Positions 37,001 to 48,745 are shown, numbered from the stretch's first letter. The stretch: 64,000 bases of DNA from Cherax quadricarinatus (GCF_038502225.1 NC_091357.1:1589994-1653993); one strand, 5' to 3'. Numbers and translations are program-made. The notes: generated by a model not told the origin, from the letters alone.

Positions 37001-39310
37001 TCTCCTTCTTTCCCAGGAGTCCGCCTCAGATATTCCCCCCCCCCTTCCCCACTTCCCCAAGGTGCTCTCGCCTTTCCCAGGTCCATGTGTCCAGGAGTCC
37101 ATCCGTGTCCCCTCAGATGTTCTCCCTTCCCCACTTTCCCAGGGTCTGCCTTAGCAACCAGTATCTCCTTCTTTCCCAGGAGTCCGCCTCAGATATTCAC
37201 CCCCCCCCTTCCCCACTTCCCCAAGGTGCTCTCGCCTTTCCCAGGTCCATGTGTCCAGGAGTCCATCCGTGTCCCCTCAGATGTTCTCCCTTCCCCACTT
37301 TCCCAGGGTCTGCCTTAGCAACCAGTATCTCCTTCTTTCCCAGGAGTCCGCCTCAGATATTCCGCCCCCCCCCCTTCCCCACTTCCCCAAGGTGCTCTCG
37401 CCTTTCCCAGGTCCATGTGTCCAGGAGTCCATCCGTGTCCCCTCAGATGTTCTCCCTTCCCCACTTTCCCAGGGTCTGCCTTAGCAACCAGTATCTCCTT
37501 CTTTCCCAGGAGTCCGCCTCAGATATTCCCCCCCGCTTCCCCACTTCCCCAAGGTGCTCTCGCCTTTCCCAGGTCCATGTGTCCAGGAGTCCATCCGTGT
37601 CCCCTCAGATGTTCTCCCTTCCCCACTTTCCCAGGGTCTGCCTTAGCAACCAGTATCTCCTTCTTTCCCAGGAGTCCGCCTCAGATATTCCCCCCCCCCC
37701 CTTCCCCACTTCCCCAAGGTGCTCTCGCCTTTCCCAGGTCCATGTGTCCGGGAGTCCATCCGTGTCCCCTCAGATGTTCTCCCTTCCCCACTTTCCCAGG
37801 GTCTGCCTTAGCAACCAGTATCTCCTTCTTTCCCAGGAGTCCGCCTCAGATATTCCCCCCCCCCCCTTCCCCACTTCCCCAAGGTGCTCTCGCCTTTCCC
37901 AGGTCCATGTGTCCAGGAGTCCATCCGTGTCCCCTCAGATGTTCTCCCTTCCCCACTTTCCCAGGGTCTGCCTTAGCAACCAGTATCTCCTTCTTTCCCA
38001 GGAGTCCGCCTCAGATATTCCCCCCCTTCCCTTCCCCACTTCCCCAAGGTGCTCTCGCCTTTCCCAGGTCCATGTGTCCAGGAGTCCATCCGTGTCCCCT
38101 CAGATGTTCTCCCTTCCCCACTTTCCCAGGGTCTGCCTTAGCAACCAGTATCTCCTTCTTTCCCAGGAGTCCGCCTCAGATATTCCCCCCTCCCCCTTCC
38201 CCACTTCCCCAAGGTGCTCGCCTTTCCCAGGTCCATGTGTCCAGGAGTCCATCCGTGTCCCCTCAGATGTTCTCCCTTCCCCACTTTCCCAGGGTCTGCC
38301 TTAGCAACCAGTATCTCCTTCTTTCCCAGGAGTCCGCCTCAGATATTCCCCCCCCTCTTCCCCACTTCCCCAAGGTGCTCTCGCCTTTCCCAGGTCCATG
38401 TGTCCAGGAGTCCATCCGTGTCCCCTCAGATGTTCTCCCTTCCCCACTTTCCCAGGGTCTGCCTTAGCAACCAGTATCTCCTTCTTTCCCAGGAGTCCGC
38501 CTCAGATATTCCCCCGCCCTTCCCCACTTCCCCAAGGTGCTCTCGCCTTTCCCAGGTCCATGTGTCCAGGAGTCCATCCGTGTCCCCTCAGATGTTCTCC
38601 CTTCCCCACTTTCCCAGGGTCTGCCTTAGCAACCAGTATCTCCTTCTTTCCCAGGAGTCCGCCTCAGATATCCCCCCCCCCACTTCCCCACTTCCCCAAG
38701 GTGCTCTCGCCTTTCCCAGGTCCATGTGTCCAGGAGTCCATCCGTGTCCCCTCAGATGTTCTCCCTTCCCCACTTTCCCAGGGTCTGCCTTAGCAACCAG
38801 TATCTCCTTCTTTCCCAGGAGTCCGCCTCAGATATCCCCCCCCTTCCCCACTTCCCCAAGGTGCTCTCGCCTTTCCCAGGTCCATGTGTCCAGGAGTCCA
38901 TCCGTGTCCCCTCAGATGTTCTCCCTTCCCCACTTTCCCAGGGTCTGCCTTAGCAACCAGTATCTCCTTCTTTCCCAGGAGTCCGCCTCAGATATCCCCC
39001 CCCTTCCCCAAGGTGCTCTCGCCTTTCCCAGGTCCATGTGTCCAGGAGTCCATCCGTGTCCCCTCAGATGTTCTCCCTTCCCCACTTTCCCAGGGTCTGC
39101 CTTAGCAACCAGTATCTCCTTCTTTCCCAGGTCCAGGAGTCCAGAAGTCCATCTGTCCGCCTCAGATATTCCCCCTTCCCCACTTCCCCAAGGTATCCTT
39201 GCCTTTCCCAGGTCCATGTGTCCAGGAATCCATCCGTGGGCCCCCGGATGTCTCCCCTTCCTCACTTCCCTTAGGATATCTTCCAGCCTCAGCCTTCCCC
39301 AGGTTATGTA
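34095..39310. repeat. ~165-bp C-rich satellite array
   Basis: About 31 head-to-tail units, period 158-171 bp (CCATGTGTCC at 34126, 34297, 34462, 34631, 34796, 34961 and onward). Units are almost identical; most variation is the length of one C run (about 6-11 C) after CTCAGATATT. Each unit contains two related halves, so it is probably a dimer of an ~80-bp ancestor. That ancestor is also seen, on the other strand, in the arrays at 45240-47490 and 56030-58380. The last units near 39120-39300 are diverged and resemble those arrays most. Long Pro/Ser-rich frames are artefacts. Confidence 0.95.
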
Positions 39311-39349
39311 TCCCTCCGTGATCTAGCCAGATGAGAACGAGGCCTTGTT

Positions 39350-39640
39350 TAGCTGGTCTACGGTAGAGACTGTCCAGGTGGGTGGAATTACAGGAGGGGA
39401 CACACAGAAACTGCGTCCTGTAAATACACCCACCAAGACAGTCTAGACCGTAGATCAGCCAGACGCAGCCAAGCTACCGTCCAGTTCGACCACCAAGGCC
39501 TGGTCACTCAGTGAAATTTTGGAAGTTCTATTTATATTATACAATTTTTCTACATTAAATATAAGATTTTTTACTTAATTAGCAGTTCAAGTGTGTTTGT
39601 GAATGTTTTTGTGTGTGTTTATGAGTGCTCGTTTGTTAGT
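39350..39640 (-). repeat. Stem-loop module beside satellite (locus 1)
   Basis: Reverse-strand relative of 44840-45230. It holds the conserved stem-loop at 39377-39434 and an A/T-rich tail containing AAATTTTGGAA. It adjoins the end of the 34-39 kb satellite, in the same relative order as at 45 and 56 kb. Confidence 0.75.
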
Positions 39641-39659
39641 GTGTTTGTCCACCTCCACG

Positions 39660-40027
39660 AGAACTGTAATAAGTGTTGAACTTCTTATTTTCATTTGGTT
39701 ATTTATCCTATATATTCGCAAGACGCGCAGTGAGTTACAAGCGCCGCGCACAATGGAAATATATCACTTTGTCTGACTTTTTAGGTTATCCTGGGTAATT
39801 TACGCATATGTTACTTTGCATGATCATTTGTGTAACTATTTATGTATATCTGTACCTAAAAAAACTTACACACACTCTTATTTTCACTCTCATTTGCACA
39901 TTTGTGCAACGGCAGCCTGCGTGGTCACCATCATTCATACACGCACAAAACAACGCAACTGCACGCACACACAAACATGTATAAAAAACACTCATCAACC
40001 TCTTACACTAATATGAATGCAATCACA
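39660..40027. other. No recognised feature
   Basis: Unique-looking sequence; short frames only. Confidence 0.4.
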
Positions 40028-40178
<151 letters not shown>

Positions 40179-40493
40179 ATAAGTTCTTTATTGAATCCTG
40201 TACTTTCCTACATCTTCCACAACAGTGTCTCCCACTTAAACAATATTTTGCAGTTGTATATAAGACTGTGTCCAGCAGTTGTAAACTGTACCAGAAACAA
40301 ACACTGGGACAAAAGCTGTTCATTATTTTTGTTTTGTTTACAATTATTGTTTATATTTGTGTCCGTATGTGACTCTGTCTTCCCACCAAGAAATCTGCTA
40401 CAAAAATGTCATCAGTTTCCTTTTTTGTGGAGTTCGTCTTTTTATATATATGCAAGTCACTGAAATGTCCACAAGTAAACACGCAAGTACACA

Positions 40494-40497
<4 letters not shown>

Positions 40498-40588
<91 letters not shown>
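40498..40588. repeat. (CA)n microsatellite
   Basis: Uninterrupted CA run of about 90 bp. Confidence 0.97.
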
Positions 40589-40590
<2 letters not shown>

Positions 40591-40629
40591 TCTCTCGTTC
40601 CACTGTGGATAATATACATGGAGAGAATT

Positions 40630-40672
40630 TCGGGGGTCAACGCCCCCGAGGCCCCGTCTGAGACCAGACCTC
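40630..40672. repeat. Short GC-rich dispersed repeat fragment
   Basis: The sequence GGGGGTCAACGCCCCCGAGG followed by CCCCGTCTGAGACCAGACCT contains a perfect GGGGG...CCCCC hairpin. It resembles a short repeat I associate with decapod DNA; no second copy is in the window. Confidence 0.35.
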
Positions 40673-40689
40673 TAGAATATATATAAACA

Positions 40690-41339
40690 CAATTTGCCCA
40701 GCACACGTATAATACTTAATATCCAACCCCTGTGTCACTCACATGTGTGCAAACATTCTCATGCACATATGTGTACTTTCTCACACAGACATCATGAGAC
40801 CACACCTCTCCTTATAAGTGTATCTGCTCTATAGTATATTAGAGTGTAAGTCTGAGGGACCTGCTGGTTCACCAGACTATTAAAAATTCGAGATAAATTA
40901 CCTCCTACTTGATAACAATAGTTATGATCTATGGTTTGCGGTGTTTTGTGATTTGCAGTAATGATTTGTGATTTAGAGTAATGACTGTGATTTTGCAGTG
41001 TTTTTAGTGATGTGTAGTGATATGTGATTTCCAGTTTGTATTTAAATTATATTATATATTTTAATAGAATTCTGAATAATCGGGATGTAGAATGCTGTTA
41101 CATAGTATTTTCTAGATATCCTTAATGATAAATATGAAGATATAAGGAAGTAACAGTTGAGAGAGTCTTGTACTGGATATAGCAAGAAAACATTCTTGTG
41201 AATTATTACATAATTTTTAATTTTTCCCGTCTTCACTTCTCTCAACTTCACTATATTGAGAAAAATATTCACAAACACAATAAAAAAGAAAGAAAATAAG
41301 ATGTACAAACTGGGAGAGTCAACCTCTCGACAAAAGTGA
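40690..41339. other. No recognised feature
   Basis: AT-rich sequence, with a patch of GATTTGCAGTAATGATTTGTG-like degenerate repeats (core GATTTGCAGTAATGATTTGT) at 40935-41035. No gene was recognised. Confidence 0.4.
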
Positions 41340-41394
41340 TTGTTGATGTTGATGTTACAACCTGGCCAGTACAACTCTGTCTTAATGTCTTCAA

Positions 41395-41600
41395 TATTGC
41401 TGTTTTATGTATTACTGTTATCTTGCTCTACTCTTCCCTTATTTTATTGTATTGTTCTTGTATGTTCTTGTGTGATATTTATGTACTGCTGTACTGTTCT
41501 GCTGTATGTTACTGTATTTTTCTTATGTGTTACAGTTTTGTTCTTGTGTGTTACTGTACTGTACAGTTTTGTGTTGTTCTATTGTTATTATGAGGTACTT
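41395..41600. repeat. Degenerate TTACTGTACTGTTCTTGTG-type minisatellite
   Basis: Loosely repeated GTTACTGTACTG and TTCTTGTGTG words, related to the arrays at 48200-48660 and 59015-59575. A continuation appears at 43345-43410 on the far side of the CR1 insertion, suggesting that the CR1 landed inside this repeat. Confidence 0.6.
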
Positions 41601-41784
41601 TTCTAGACAGTTCTTCATTATTTATTTTTTGTGTTTTCCGTCACTCGATCAATCACAATCTTGACATATTCATTCCTTGGTATAATCAACAGGCAATACA
41701 CAAACACTAATATTTATGTGTTAGTATGCAGTCCTTGCATGTTACAGTAGTAATTTTCCTGTGTATTTAAGTTACTCCACTGTT

Positions 41785-43345
41785 AACATAAGAACATAAG
41801 AAAGGAGGAACACTGCAGGAGGCCTGTTGGCCCATACTAGGCAGGTCCTTTACAATTCATCCCACTAACAAAACATTTGCCCAACCCAATTTTCAATGCC
41901 ACCCAAGAAATAAGCTCTGATGTGAAAGTCCCACTCAAATCCAACCCCTCCCACTCATGTACTTATCCAACCTAAATTTGAAACTACCCAAAGTCCCAGC
42001 CTCAATAACCCAACTAGGTAGACTGTTCCACTCATCTACTACCCTATTTCCAAACCAATACTTTCCTATGTCCTTTCTAAATCTAAACTTATCTAATTTA
42101 AATCCATTACTGCGGGTTCTCTCTTGGAGAGACATCCTCAAGACCTTATTAATATCCCCTTTATTAATACCTATCTTCCACTTATACACTTCGATCAGGT
42201 CTCCCCTCATTCTTCGTCTAACAAGTGAATGTAACTTAAGAGTCTTCAATCTTTCTTCATAAGGAAGATTTCTAATGCTATGTATTAATTTAGTCATCCT
42301 ACGCTGAATGTTTTCTAACGAATTTATGTCCATTCTGTAATATGGAGACCAGAACTGAGCTGCATAATCTAGGTGAGGCCTTACTAATGATGTATAAAGC
42401 TGCAGTATGACCTCTGGACTTCTGTTGCTTACACTTCTTGATATAAATCCCAGTAATCTATTTGCCTTATTACGTATGCTTAGGCATTGCTGTCTTGGTT
42501 TAAGGTTGCTGCTCACCATAACCTCCAAGTCCTTTTCGCAATCTGTATGGCTAAGTTCTACATCATTTAACTTATAAGTACTAGGGTTATGGGCACTCCC
42601 AAGCTTCAGAACCTTGCATTTATCTACATTGAACTGCATCTGCCACTTTTCTGACCAAGAATAGAGTTTGTTTAAATCCTCCTGAAGTTCCATAACATCT
42701 ACGTTTGAATCAATTATCCTACCTATCTTTGTGTCATCGGCGAATTTGCTCATATCACTAGTAATTCCCTCATCAAGATCATTGATATATATTATAAACA
42801 ACAACGGGCCCAAGACTGATCCCTGTGGAACGCCACTTGTTACAGATCCCCACTCGGATTTAACCCCATTTATGGACACTCTGTGCTTCCTGTCAATGAG
42901 CCATGACTCGATCCACGAGAGCACTTTTCCCCCAATGCCATGAGCTGCCACTTTCTTTAACAGTCTATGGTGCGGAACTCTATCAAAAGCCTTACTAAAA
43001 TCTAAGTAAATAATATCAAATTCTTTATCGTGGTCAACAGCCTCAAAAGCTTTACTGAAGAAAGTTAATAAATTAGTTAGACAAGACCGGCCTCTTGTGA
43101 ATCCATGCTGAGTATCATTAATCAAGCTATGCTTATCGAGATGGCTTCTTATAATCTCAGCTATAATTGACTCTAGTAATTTGCCTACAATTGAGGTCAG
43201 GCTTATTGGGCGGTAATTTGACGGTAACGACTTGTCCCCTGTTTTAAAAATAGGAATTACATTAGCCATCTTCCACATATCAGACACTACACCTGTTTGA
43301 AGAGATAAATTAAAAATATTAGTTAATGGTTCACAGAGTTCCATT
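41785..43345 (-). mobile_element. CR1 LINE, 5'-truncated
   Basis: The 3' end on the minus strand carries two copies of the octamer TTCTTATG (41787-41805 as CATAAGAACATAAGAA on the plus strand), the type of 3'-terminal repeat that defines CR1 elements. It includes a 3' untranslated region (41785-41934) and the reverse-transcriptase frame. Its 5' end joins a minisatellite fragment at about 43345. Confidence 0.88.
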
Positions 43346-43578
43346 TTGCATTCCTTGCGTGTTGCCGTACCGTTTTTCTGCATTACTTTACTGTTCTTGT
43401 ATACTGACATGCTTGCTGTGTTGCTGAGGTGAGGTAAAGCTTCCACATTATTATTTACATCAAGCACTTCAAACTTTCCCACTGTACCTTCCACAACAGT
43501 GTCTCCCACACTAATTATCATATCACCCCAAGCAATAATTTTCCACGACTCAACATTCCTAACACATTCACTTAACAT
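41935..43578 (-). CDS. Intact CR1 reverse-transcriptase ORF fused to RTE endonuclease remnant
   Basis: A 547-codon open frame. Residues 1-50 (MLSECVRNVESWK, GDMIISVGDTVVEGTVGKFE) match part of the RTE endonuclease seen at 27850-28000. A short minisatellite-derived stretch follows. From about residue 78 onward it is CR1 reverse transcriptase: ANVIPIFKTGDKSLPSNYRP, QHGFTRGRSCLTNLLTFF, YLDFSKAFDRVPHHRLL, TSGVPQGSVLGPLLFIIYIN, FADD (42733-42744), then thumb and C-terminal blocks ending MSGRGWI. No endonuclease of its own remains. It is the only long RT frame here without a lesion, but the N-terminal join is probably an accident of insertion. Whether it is expressed is unknown. Confidence 0.8.
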   Translation of the reverse strand: MLSECVRNVESWKIIAWGDMIISVGDTVVEGTVGKFEVLDVNNNVEALPHLSNTASMSVYKNSKVMQKNGTATRKECKMELCEPLTNIFNLSLQTGVVSDMWKMANVIPIFKTGDKSLPSNYRPISLTSIVGKLLESIIAEIIRSHLDKHSLINDTQHGFTRGRSCLTNLLTFFSKAFEAVDHDKEFDIIYLDFSKAFDRVPHHRLLKKVAAHGIGGKVLSWIESWLIDRKHRVSINGVKSEWGSVTSGVPQGSVLGPLLFIIYINDLDEGITSDMSKFADDTKIGRIIDSNVDVMELQEDLNKLYSWSEKWQMQFNVDKCKVLKLGSAHNPSTYKLNDVELSHTDCEKDLEVMVSSNLKPRQQCLSIRNKANRLLGFISRSVSNRSPEVILQLYTSLVRPHLDYAAQFWSPYYRMDINSLENIQRRMTKLIHSIRNLPYEERLKTLKLHSLVRRRMRGDLIEVYKWKIGINKGDINKVLRMSLQERTRSNGFKLDKFRFRKDIGKYWFGNRVVDEWNSLPSWVIEAGTLGSFKFRLDKYMSGRGWI

Positions 43579-43582
43579 CTAG
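43431..43582 (-). pseudogene. RTE endonuclease remnant
   Basis: Minus-strand DNA and protein match to RTE copy 2: MLSECV, then VGDTVVEGTVGKF aligned with VGKNVVEGVAGKF, then VNNNVEAL aligned with VNKNGEPL. It is only ~150 bp long. Confidence 0.75.
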
Positions 43583-43686
43583 CATCCCACCATTTGCTTC
43601 AGGATTCAATTTCCAGTGTTATTACTTTAGCTGCATTTCGTGAGTCTTTACTTGACACTAACAAAGTACTGTCATGCACATACAGT

Positions 43687-43781
43687 GAAAAAGTTAGCGG
43701 TTTAGCGTTAGCTGAGCTAATTTTTTAGTTAGAGGATTAGCGGTTAGCGAAGCTAACTTTTTGGTTAGCTGTGCCCACCGC
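43687..43781 (-). repeat. Possible hAT-type MITE end
   Basis: On the minus strand it starts CAGCGGTGGGCACAGCTAAC and continues with repeated GTTAGC / GCTAAC words. CAG.GGTGGGCA is a terminus typical of hAT-derived non-autonomous elements. No clear 8-bp target duplication was identified. Confidence 0.4.
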
Positions 43782-44175
43782 TGTTTTTAAGTTTAACGAA
43801 GGGAGACTCAAGATCGGAACATTCTCAAACATTTAAATTTACTTTTTTCAAATTTTCCGTTTATTGCTTGAGAACACCATATTCGTTTGGCTTCAAATTT
43901 TCAGTGCTGATGTGTTGTATCCCGGGCAAGATTCTTGGCACTATTTGCGTGCCCTATATGCAATAATACAAATCCCATTCCAAATTTTCTTTCTGTGTGA
44001 CAACTGTTAAAAGGCTCCTCTCATCGACATTGAAATTTTACTGTGTATCCTACTAAAACAGTTGGTATATTTAATGGAATGGATAGCTGCTGTACCACAA
44101 CTATTCTTCTCAAAATGGTTTAGAATTACTTTACATTATTACATTATTTTCCCATGACACTACCATAATATTTAA
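43782..44175. other. No recognised feature
   Basis: AT-rich unique-looking sequence. Confidence 0.4.
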
Positions 44176-44310
44176 AGGGGGTGGACCGGTAAGCCAGCGG
44201 AAGGCCTCGGTCAGATGACCAAAAGCTCCAACAGCGGGTCATCATCGAAGACCCGCGTCAGGAAACACTTGTCCTGTTTCCTGACGAACCTTACCTAACC
44301 TAACCCTTGA
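44176..44310 (+). repeat. SINE-like repeat ending in CCTAA units
   Basis: Sequence beginning GGGGGTGGACCGGTAAGCCA, with TCAGGAAACACTTGTCCTGT hairpin-like sequence, and ending CCTTACCTAACCTAACCC. The terminal CCTAA units match the arthropod telomere repeat in sequence, but only about two are present. Family assignment rests on memory of similar dispersed repeats. Confidence 0.45.
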
Positions 44311-44513
44311 CACTGGTGAGGGGTTCTTAACCCAAACTGGACTCGTCTTACTTTTTCTTGATTGGAATTTAAATGCCTACTATTCCAGAGGCGCGTTAAG
44401 CATTGTTCTTGACTTACATGTAGAAATTAGGAAAGGCATCATCAATCTTCAGTGGCGATCTTTAAACTTTTAGTCCTGATGTGTTTTCCTCAGAGGAAGC
44501 AATCTGTTGAGGT

Positions 44514-44628
44514 AGGTTAGTAGAACTGAGGTTAAGGTTAGTAGAACTGAGGTTAAGGTTAGTAGAACTGAGGTTAAGGTTAGTAGAACTGAGGTTAAGG
44601 TTAGTAGAACTGAGGTTAAGGTTAGTAG
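44514..44628. repeat. 21-bp minisatellite
   Basis: Six copies of GGTTAGTAGAACTGAGGTTAA (given here by its 20-base core GGTTAGTAGAACTGAGGTTA). GGTTAAGGTTAG is telomere-like in composition but not a TTAGG array. Confidence 0.9.
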
Positions 44629-45122
44629 AAGGTTCCGATTTTATTAATAAAATTAGTTTGTGAGATAATTTACTTTTTCGGTTCCCCTCATTTAAATTAA
44701 TATTATGTACTTTTATATATGGCTATAACAGCCGTGTGACGAAGAATGTCGTCAAAATACCGTAAACTAGCGTATAAATGTACGTAAAAATACATATATA
44801 TGTGTATGTTTGTGCGCTTGTTAGTCTTTCAATGTCATATGAAAATGACCAATAAATAAATAAAAATGAAAACAGTGTAATATTTAATACAGTTTTGATG
44901 GAGGTGGAAAAGTTCTTCAACACTTGGACATTCATCTACATAAAATAAAACACTTACAAATACTTTTAAACTGATAAATAAGCAAGAAAATCTCGTACTT
45001 AGACTAAATTCATACTGTAATATAAAAGGATTTCCAAAATTTACGTTAATTAGCCTCTCGGAGGTGGCGGAACTGTGAGGCAGCTTGGTGGCGTCTAGCT
45101 GACCTACGGTCGCGGCTGTCTT

Positions 45123-45183
45123 GGTGGGTGTAATTACTGGACGCAGTTTTCTGTGTGTGTCACCTCCAGTAATTCCACCCACC
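45123..45183 (+). other. Conserved stem-loop (locus 2)
   Basis: Arms GGTGGGTGTAATTACTGGA and TCCAGTAATTCCACCCACC pair over 19 positions with one mismatch, enclosing a ~23-nt loop with GCAGTTTTCTGTGTGTG. Relatives at 39377, 53253, 54267 and 55910 show compensatory changes. Confidence 0.8.
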
Positions 45184-45239
45184 TGGACAGTCTCTACCGT
45201 AGACCAGCTAGACAAGACCAAGTTTCCATGCAGCGAGGT

Positions 45240-47490
45240 CACTGAAGGTGGCAACCGCTGACTCTGGGGAAGTGGGGAAGGGAGTCCACCTGAGGTGACA
45301 TAAGTGGACTCCTGGAGACACTGATCCGGGGAAGGCACCGCTGACTCTGGGGAAGTGGGGAAGGGAGTCCACTCAGGTGACACAAGTAGACTCCTGGAGA
45401 CACTGATCCGGGGAAGGCACCGCCGACCTTAGGTAAGTGGGGAACGGAAGACATCCGGAGCGAGCGGATGGATTCCTGGATTCATAAACTTGGGGAAGGT
45501 TGTGGTTGAGGCTGACCTTGTGTAAGTGGGGAAGGGGAGACATCCGGGAGCGAGCGGATGGATTCCTGGATACATGAACCTGGGGAAGGCATGAATACAT
45601 GCAGTTGAGGCTGACCTTGTGTAAGTGGGGAAGGGAAGATATCCGGCGGTAGACGGAAGGATTCCTGGATACATGATCCTGGGGAAGGCATGAATACATG
45701 CAGTTGAGGCTGACCGTAAGTGGGGAAGGGGAGACATCCGGAGCGAGCGGATGGAGCGGCTGGGGAAGGGGAGACATCCGGGAGCGAGCGGATGGATTCC
45801 TTGGTAATACATCCGGAGCGAGCGGATGGATTCCTGGATACATGGGGAAGGCATACATGAAGTTGAGGCTGACCTTGGGAAAGTGGGGAAGGGGAGACAT
45901 CCGGCGGTAGACGGATGGATTCCTGGATACATGATCCTAAGGAAAGCAAGAATACCGCTGACTCAGAGGATTCCTGGATACATGAACCTGGGGAAGGCAT
46001 GAATACATGCAGTTGAGGCTGACCTTGGGTAAGTGGGGAAGGGGAGACATCCGGAGCGAGCGGATGGATTCCTGGATACATGAACCTGGGGAAGGCAAGA
46101 ATACATGAAGTTGAGGCTGACCTTGGGAAAGTGGGGAAGGGGAGACATCCGGCGGTAGACGGATGGATTCCTGGATACATGATCCTAAGGAAAGCAAGAA
46201 TACCGCTGACTCTGAGGAAGTGGGGAAGGGAGTCCACTCAGGTGACACAAGTGGACTCCTGGAGACACTGATCCGGGGAAGGCACCGCCGACCTTAGGTA
46301 AGTGGGGAAGGGAAGACATCCGGGAGCGAGCGGATGGATTCCTGGATTCATAAACTTGGGGAAGGTTGTGGTTGAGGCTGACCTTGTGTAAGTGGGGAAG
46401 GGGAGACATCCGGAGCGAGCGGATGGATTCCTGGATACATGAACCTGGGGAAGGCATGAATACATGCAGTTGAGGCTGACCTTGTGTAAGTGGGGAAGGG
46501 GAGACATCCGGAGCGAGCGGATGGATTCCTGGATACATGAACCTGGGGAAGGCATGAATACATGAAGTTGAGGCTGACCTTGGGTAAGTGGGGAAGGGGA
46601 GACATCCGGCGGTAGACGGATGGATTCCTGGATACATGATCCTAAGGAAAGCAAGAATACCGCTGACTCTGAGGAAGTGGGGAAGGGAGTCCACTCAGGT
46701 GACACAAGTAGACTCCTGGAGACACTGATCCGGGGAAGGCACCGCCGACCTTAGGTAAGTGGGGAAGGGAAGACATCCGGGAGCGAGCGGATGGATTCCT
46801 GGATTCATAAACTTGGGGAAGGTTGTGGTTGAGGCTGACCTTGTGTAAGTGGGGAAGGGGAGACATCCGGAGCGAGCGGATGGATTCCTGGGAACCTGAA
46901 TACATGCAGTTGAGGCTGACCTTGTGTAAGTGGGGAAGGGGAGACATCCGGAGCGAGCGGATGGATTCCTGGATACATGAACCTGGGGAAGGCATGAATA
47001 CATGAAGTTGAGGCTGACCTTGGGTAAGTGGGGAAGGGGAGACATCCGGCGGTAGACGGATGGATTCCTGGATACATGATCCTAAGGAAAGCAAGAATAC
47101 CGCTGACTCTGAGGAAGTGGGGAAGGGAGTCCACTCAGGTGACACAAGCAGACTCCTGGAGACACTGATCCGGGGAAGGCACCGCCGACCTTAGGTAAGT
47201 GGGGAAGGGAAGACATCCGGGAGCGAACGGATGGATTCCTGGATTCATGAACTTGGGGAAGGTTGTGGTTGAGGCTGACCTTGGGTAAGTGGGGAAGGGG
47301 AGACATCCGGGAGCGAACGGATGGATTCCTGGACACATGAACCTGGGGAAGGCTGAGGCTGGAAGGCAGAGAGAGAGAGAGAGAGAGAGAGGCGAGGCTG
47401 ACCTTAGGGAACTGAGAAAGGGGAGACATCCGGGGGCCCACGGATGGATTCCTGGACACATGAACCTGGGGAAGGCGAGGGGGGGGGGAC
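45240..47490. repeat. ~80-100-bp satellite array (copy A)
   Basis: Tandem units built on AAGTGGGGAAGGGGAGACAT, CCGGAGCGAGCGGATGGATT and CCTGGATACATGAACCTGGG. Several unit subtypes (ACCTTGTGTAAG, GACTCTGAGGAAG and GGCGGTAGACGG variants) recur in blocks, giving a higher-order pattern. Related in reverse orientation to the 34-39 kb satellite. It ends in a (GA)n patch and a GGGGGGGGG run near 47480. Confidence 0.92.
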
Positions 47491-47639
47491 CTTAAAGACG
47501 AACCACTGGCCTCCACGTGGCAAGGTCTGGTAACTCAGAGATAACTCTGAGGCTGACAGTGGTCGCAAATAATTTTATTGTTATTATTATTATTACTATT
47601 CATAATTCAAGATTTGGATTCATGATTTGGATTCAAAAG

Positions 47640-48195
47640 CGTCGACCTCAACAGTAGCTATTGTGGTCTTATTCCCACTCCAGCCTCCCTGACAGTAGCC
47701 ACGGTGATGTTATTCCCACTCCAGCGTCCCTGACAGTAGCCACGGTGGCGTTATTCCCACTCCAGCCTCCCTGACAGTAGCCACGGTGATGTTATTCCCA
47801 CTCCAGCCTCCCTGACAGTAGCCACGGTGATGGTGACAGTAGCCACGGTGATGTTATTCCCACTCCAGCCTCCCCAGTAGCCACGGTGATGTTATTCCCA
47901 CTCCAGCCTCCCTGACAGTAGCCACAGTGATGGTGACAGTAGCCATGGTGGTGTTATTCCCACTCCAGCCTCCCTGACAGTAGCCACGGTGATGTTATTC
48001 CCACTCCTCCCTCCCTGACAGTAGCCACGGTGGTGTTATTCCCACTCCTCCCTCCCTGACAGTAGCCACGGTGATGTTATTCCCACTCCTCCCTCCCTGA
48101 CAGTAGCCACTGTGATGTTATTCCCATTCCAGTCTCCCTGACAGTAGCCACGGTGATGTTATTCCCACTCCAGCCTCCCTGACAGTAGCCACGGT
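47640..48195. repeat. 41-bp minisatellite (copy A)
   Basis: About 13 copies of a 41-bp unit CCCTGACAGTAGCCACGGTG with ATGTTATTCCCACTCCAGCCT, some of them truncated. The equivalent in copy B is at 58535-58990. Confidence 0.93.
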
Positions 48196-48199
48196 GGTG

Positions 48200-48660
48200 T
48201 TACTGAGTTGTACTCTTCTGTGTTTCTTTGCTTAGTCTTCTGTTATTGTACTCTTCTGTGTTACTGTACTGTACTGATCTTCTGTGTTACTGTACTGATC
48301 TTCTGTGTTACTACTGTACTGATCTTCTGTGTTACTACTGTACTGATCTTCTGTGTTACTGTACGGGTCTTCTGTGTTACTGTACTGTACTGATCTTCTG
48401 TGTTACTGTACTGATCTTCTGTGTTACTACTGTACTGATCTTCTGTGCTACTGTACTGTACTGATCTTCTATGTTACTGTACTGGTCTTTTGTGTTACTG
48501 TACTGATCTTCTGTGTTACTACTGTACTGATCTTCTGTGGTACTGTACTGTACTGATCTTTTGTGTTACTTTACTGATCTTTTGTGTTACTGTACTGATG
48601 TGTGTTACTGTGCTGTACTGTTCTTGTATGTTACTGTACTGATCTTGTGTTACTTTACTG
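48200..48660. repeat. 21-26-bp minisatellite (copy A)
   Basis: Tandem GTTACTGTACTGATCTTCTGT units with TAC and GTACT insertions (core shown: GTTACTGTACTGATCTTCTG). Equivalent in copy B: 59015-59575. Confidence 0.93.
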
Positions 48661-48745
48661 TGACAAGTGTTGAAGACTGAGCACATCTGTTTCTAACTCT
48701 CAGTCAGTTAGTATATATTTTGATAGAATTACCGACAATATGTAA

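Noticed and set aside
34127..39326. Long Pro/Ser/Cys-rich frames up to 840 codons
   Set aside because: Translations of the ~165-bp satellite. Frames hop as the C run changes length and stay open only because the unit lacks stop codons.
44289..44310. Telomeric TTAGG array
   Set aside because: Only about two CCTAA units, forming the tail of a dispersed repeat.
44835..45383. 182-codon frame conserved in both duplicated segments
   Set aside because: Conservation follows from the recent duplication; the frame runs from satellite through the stem-loop into A/T-rich tail and has no recognised domain.
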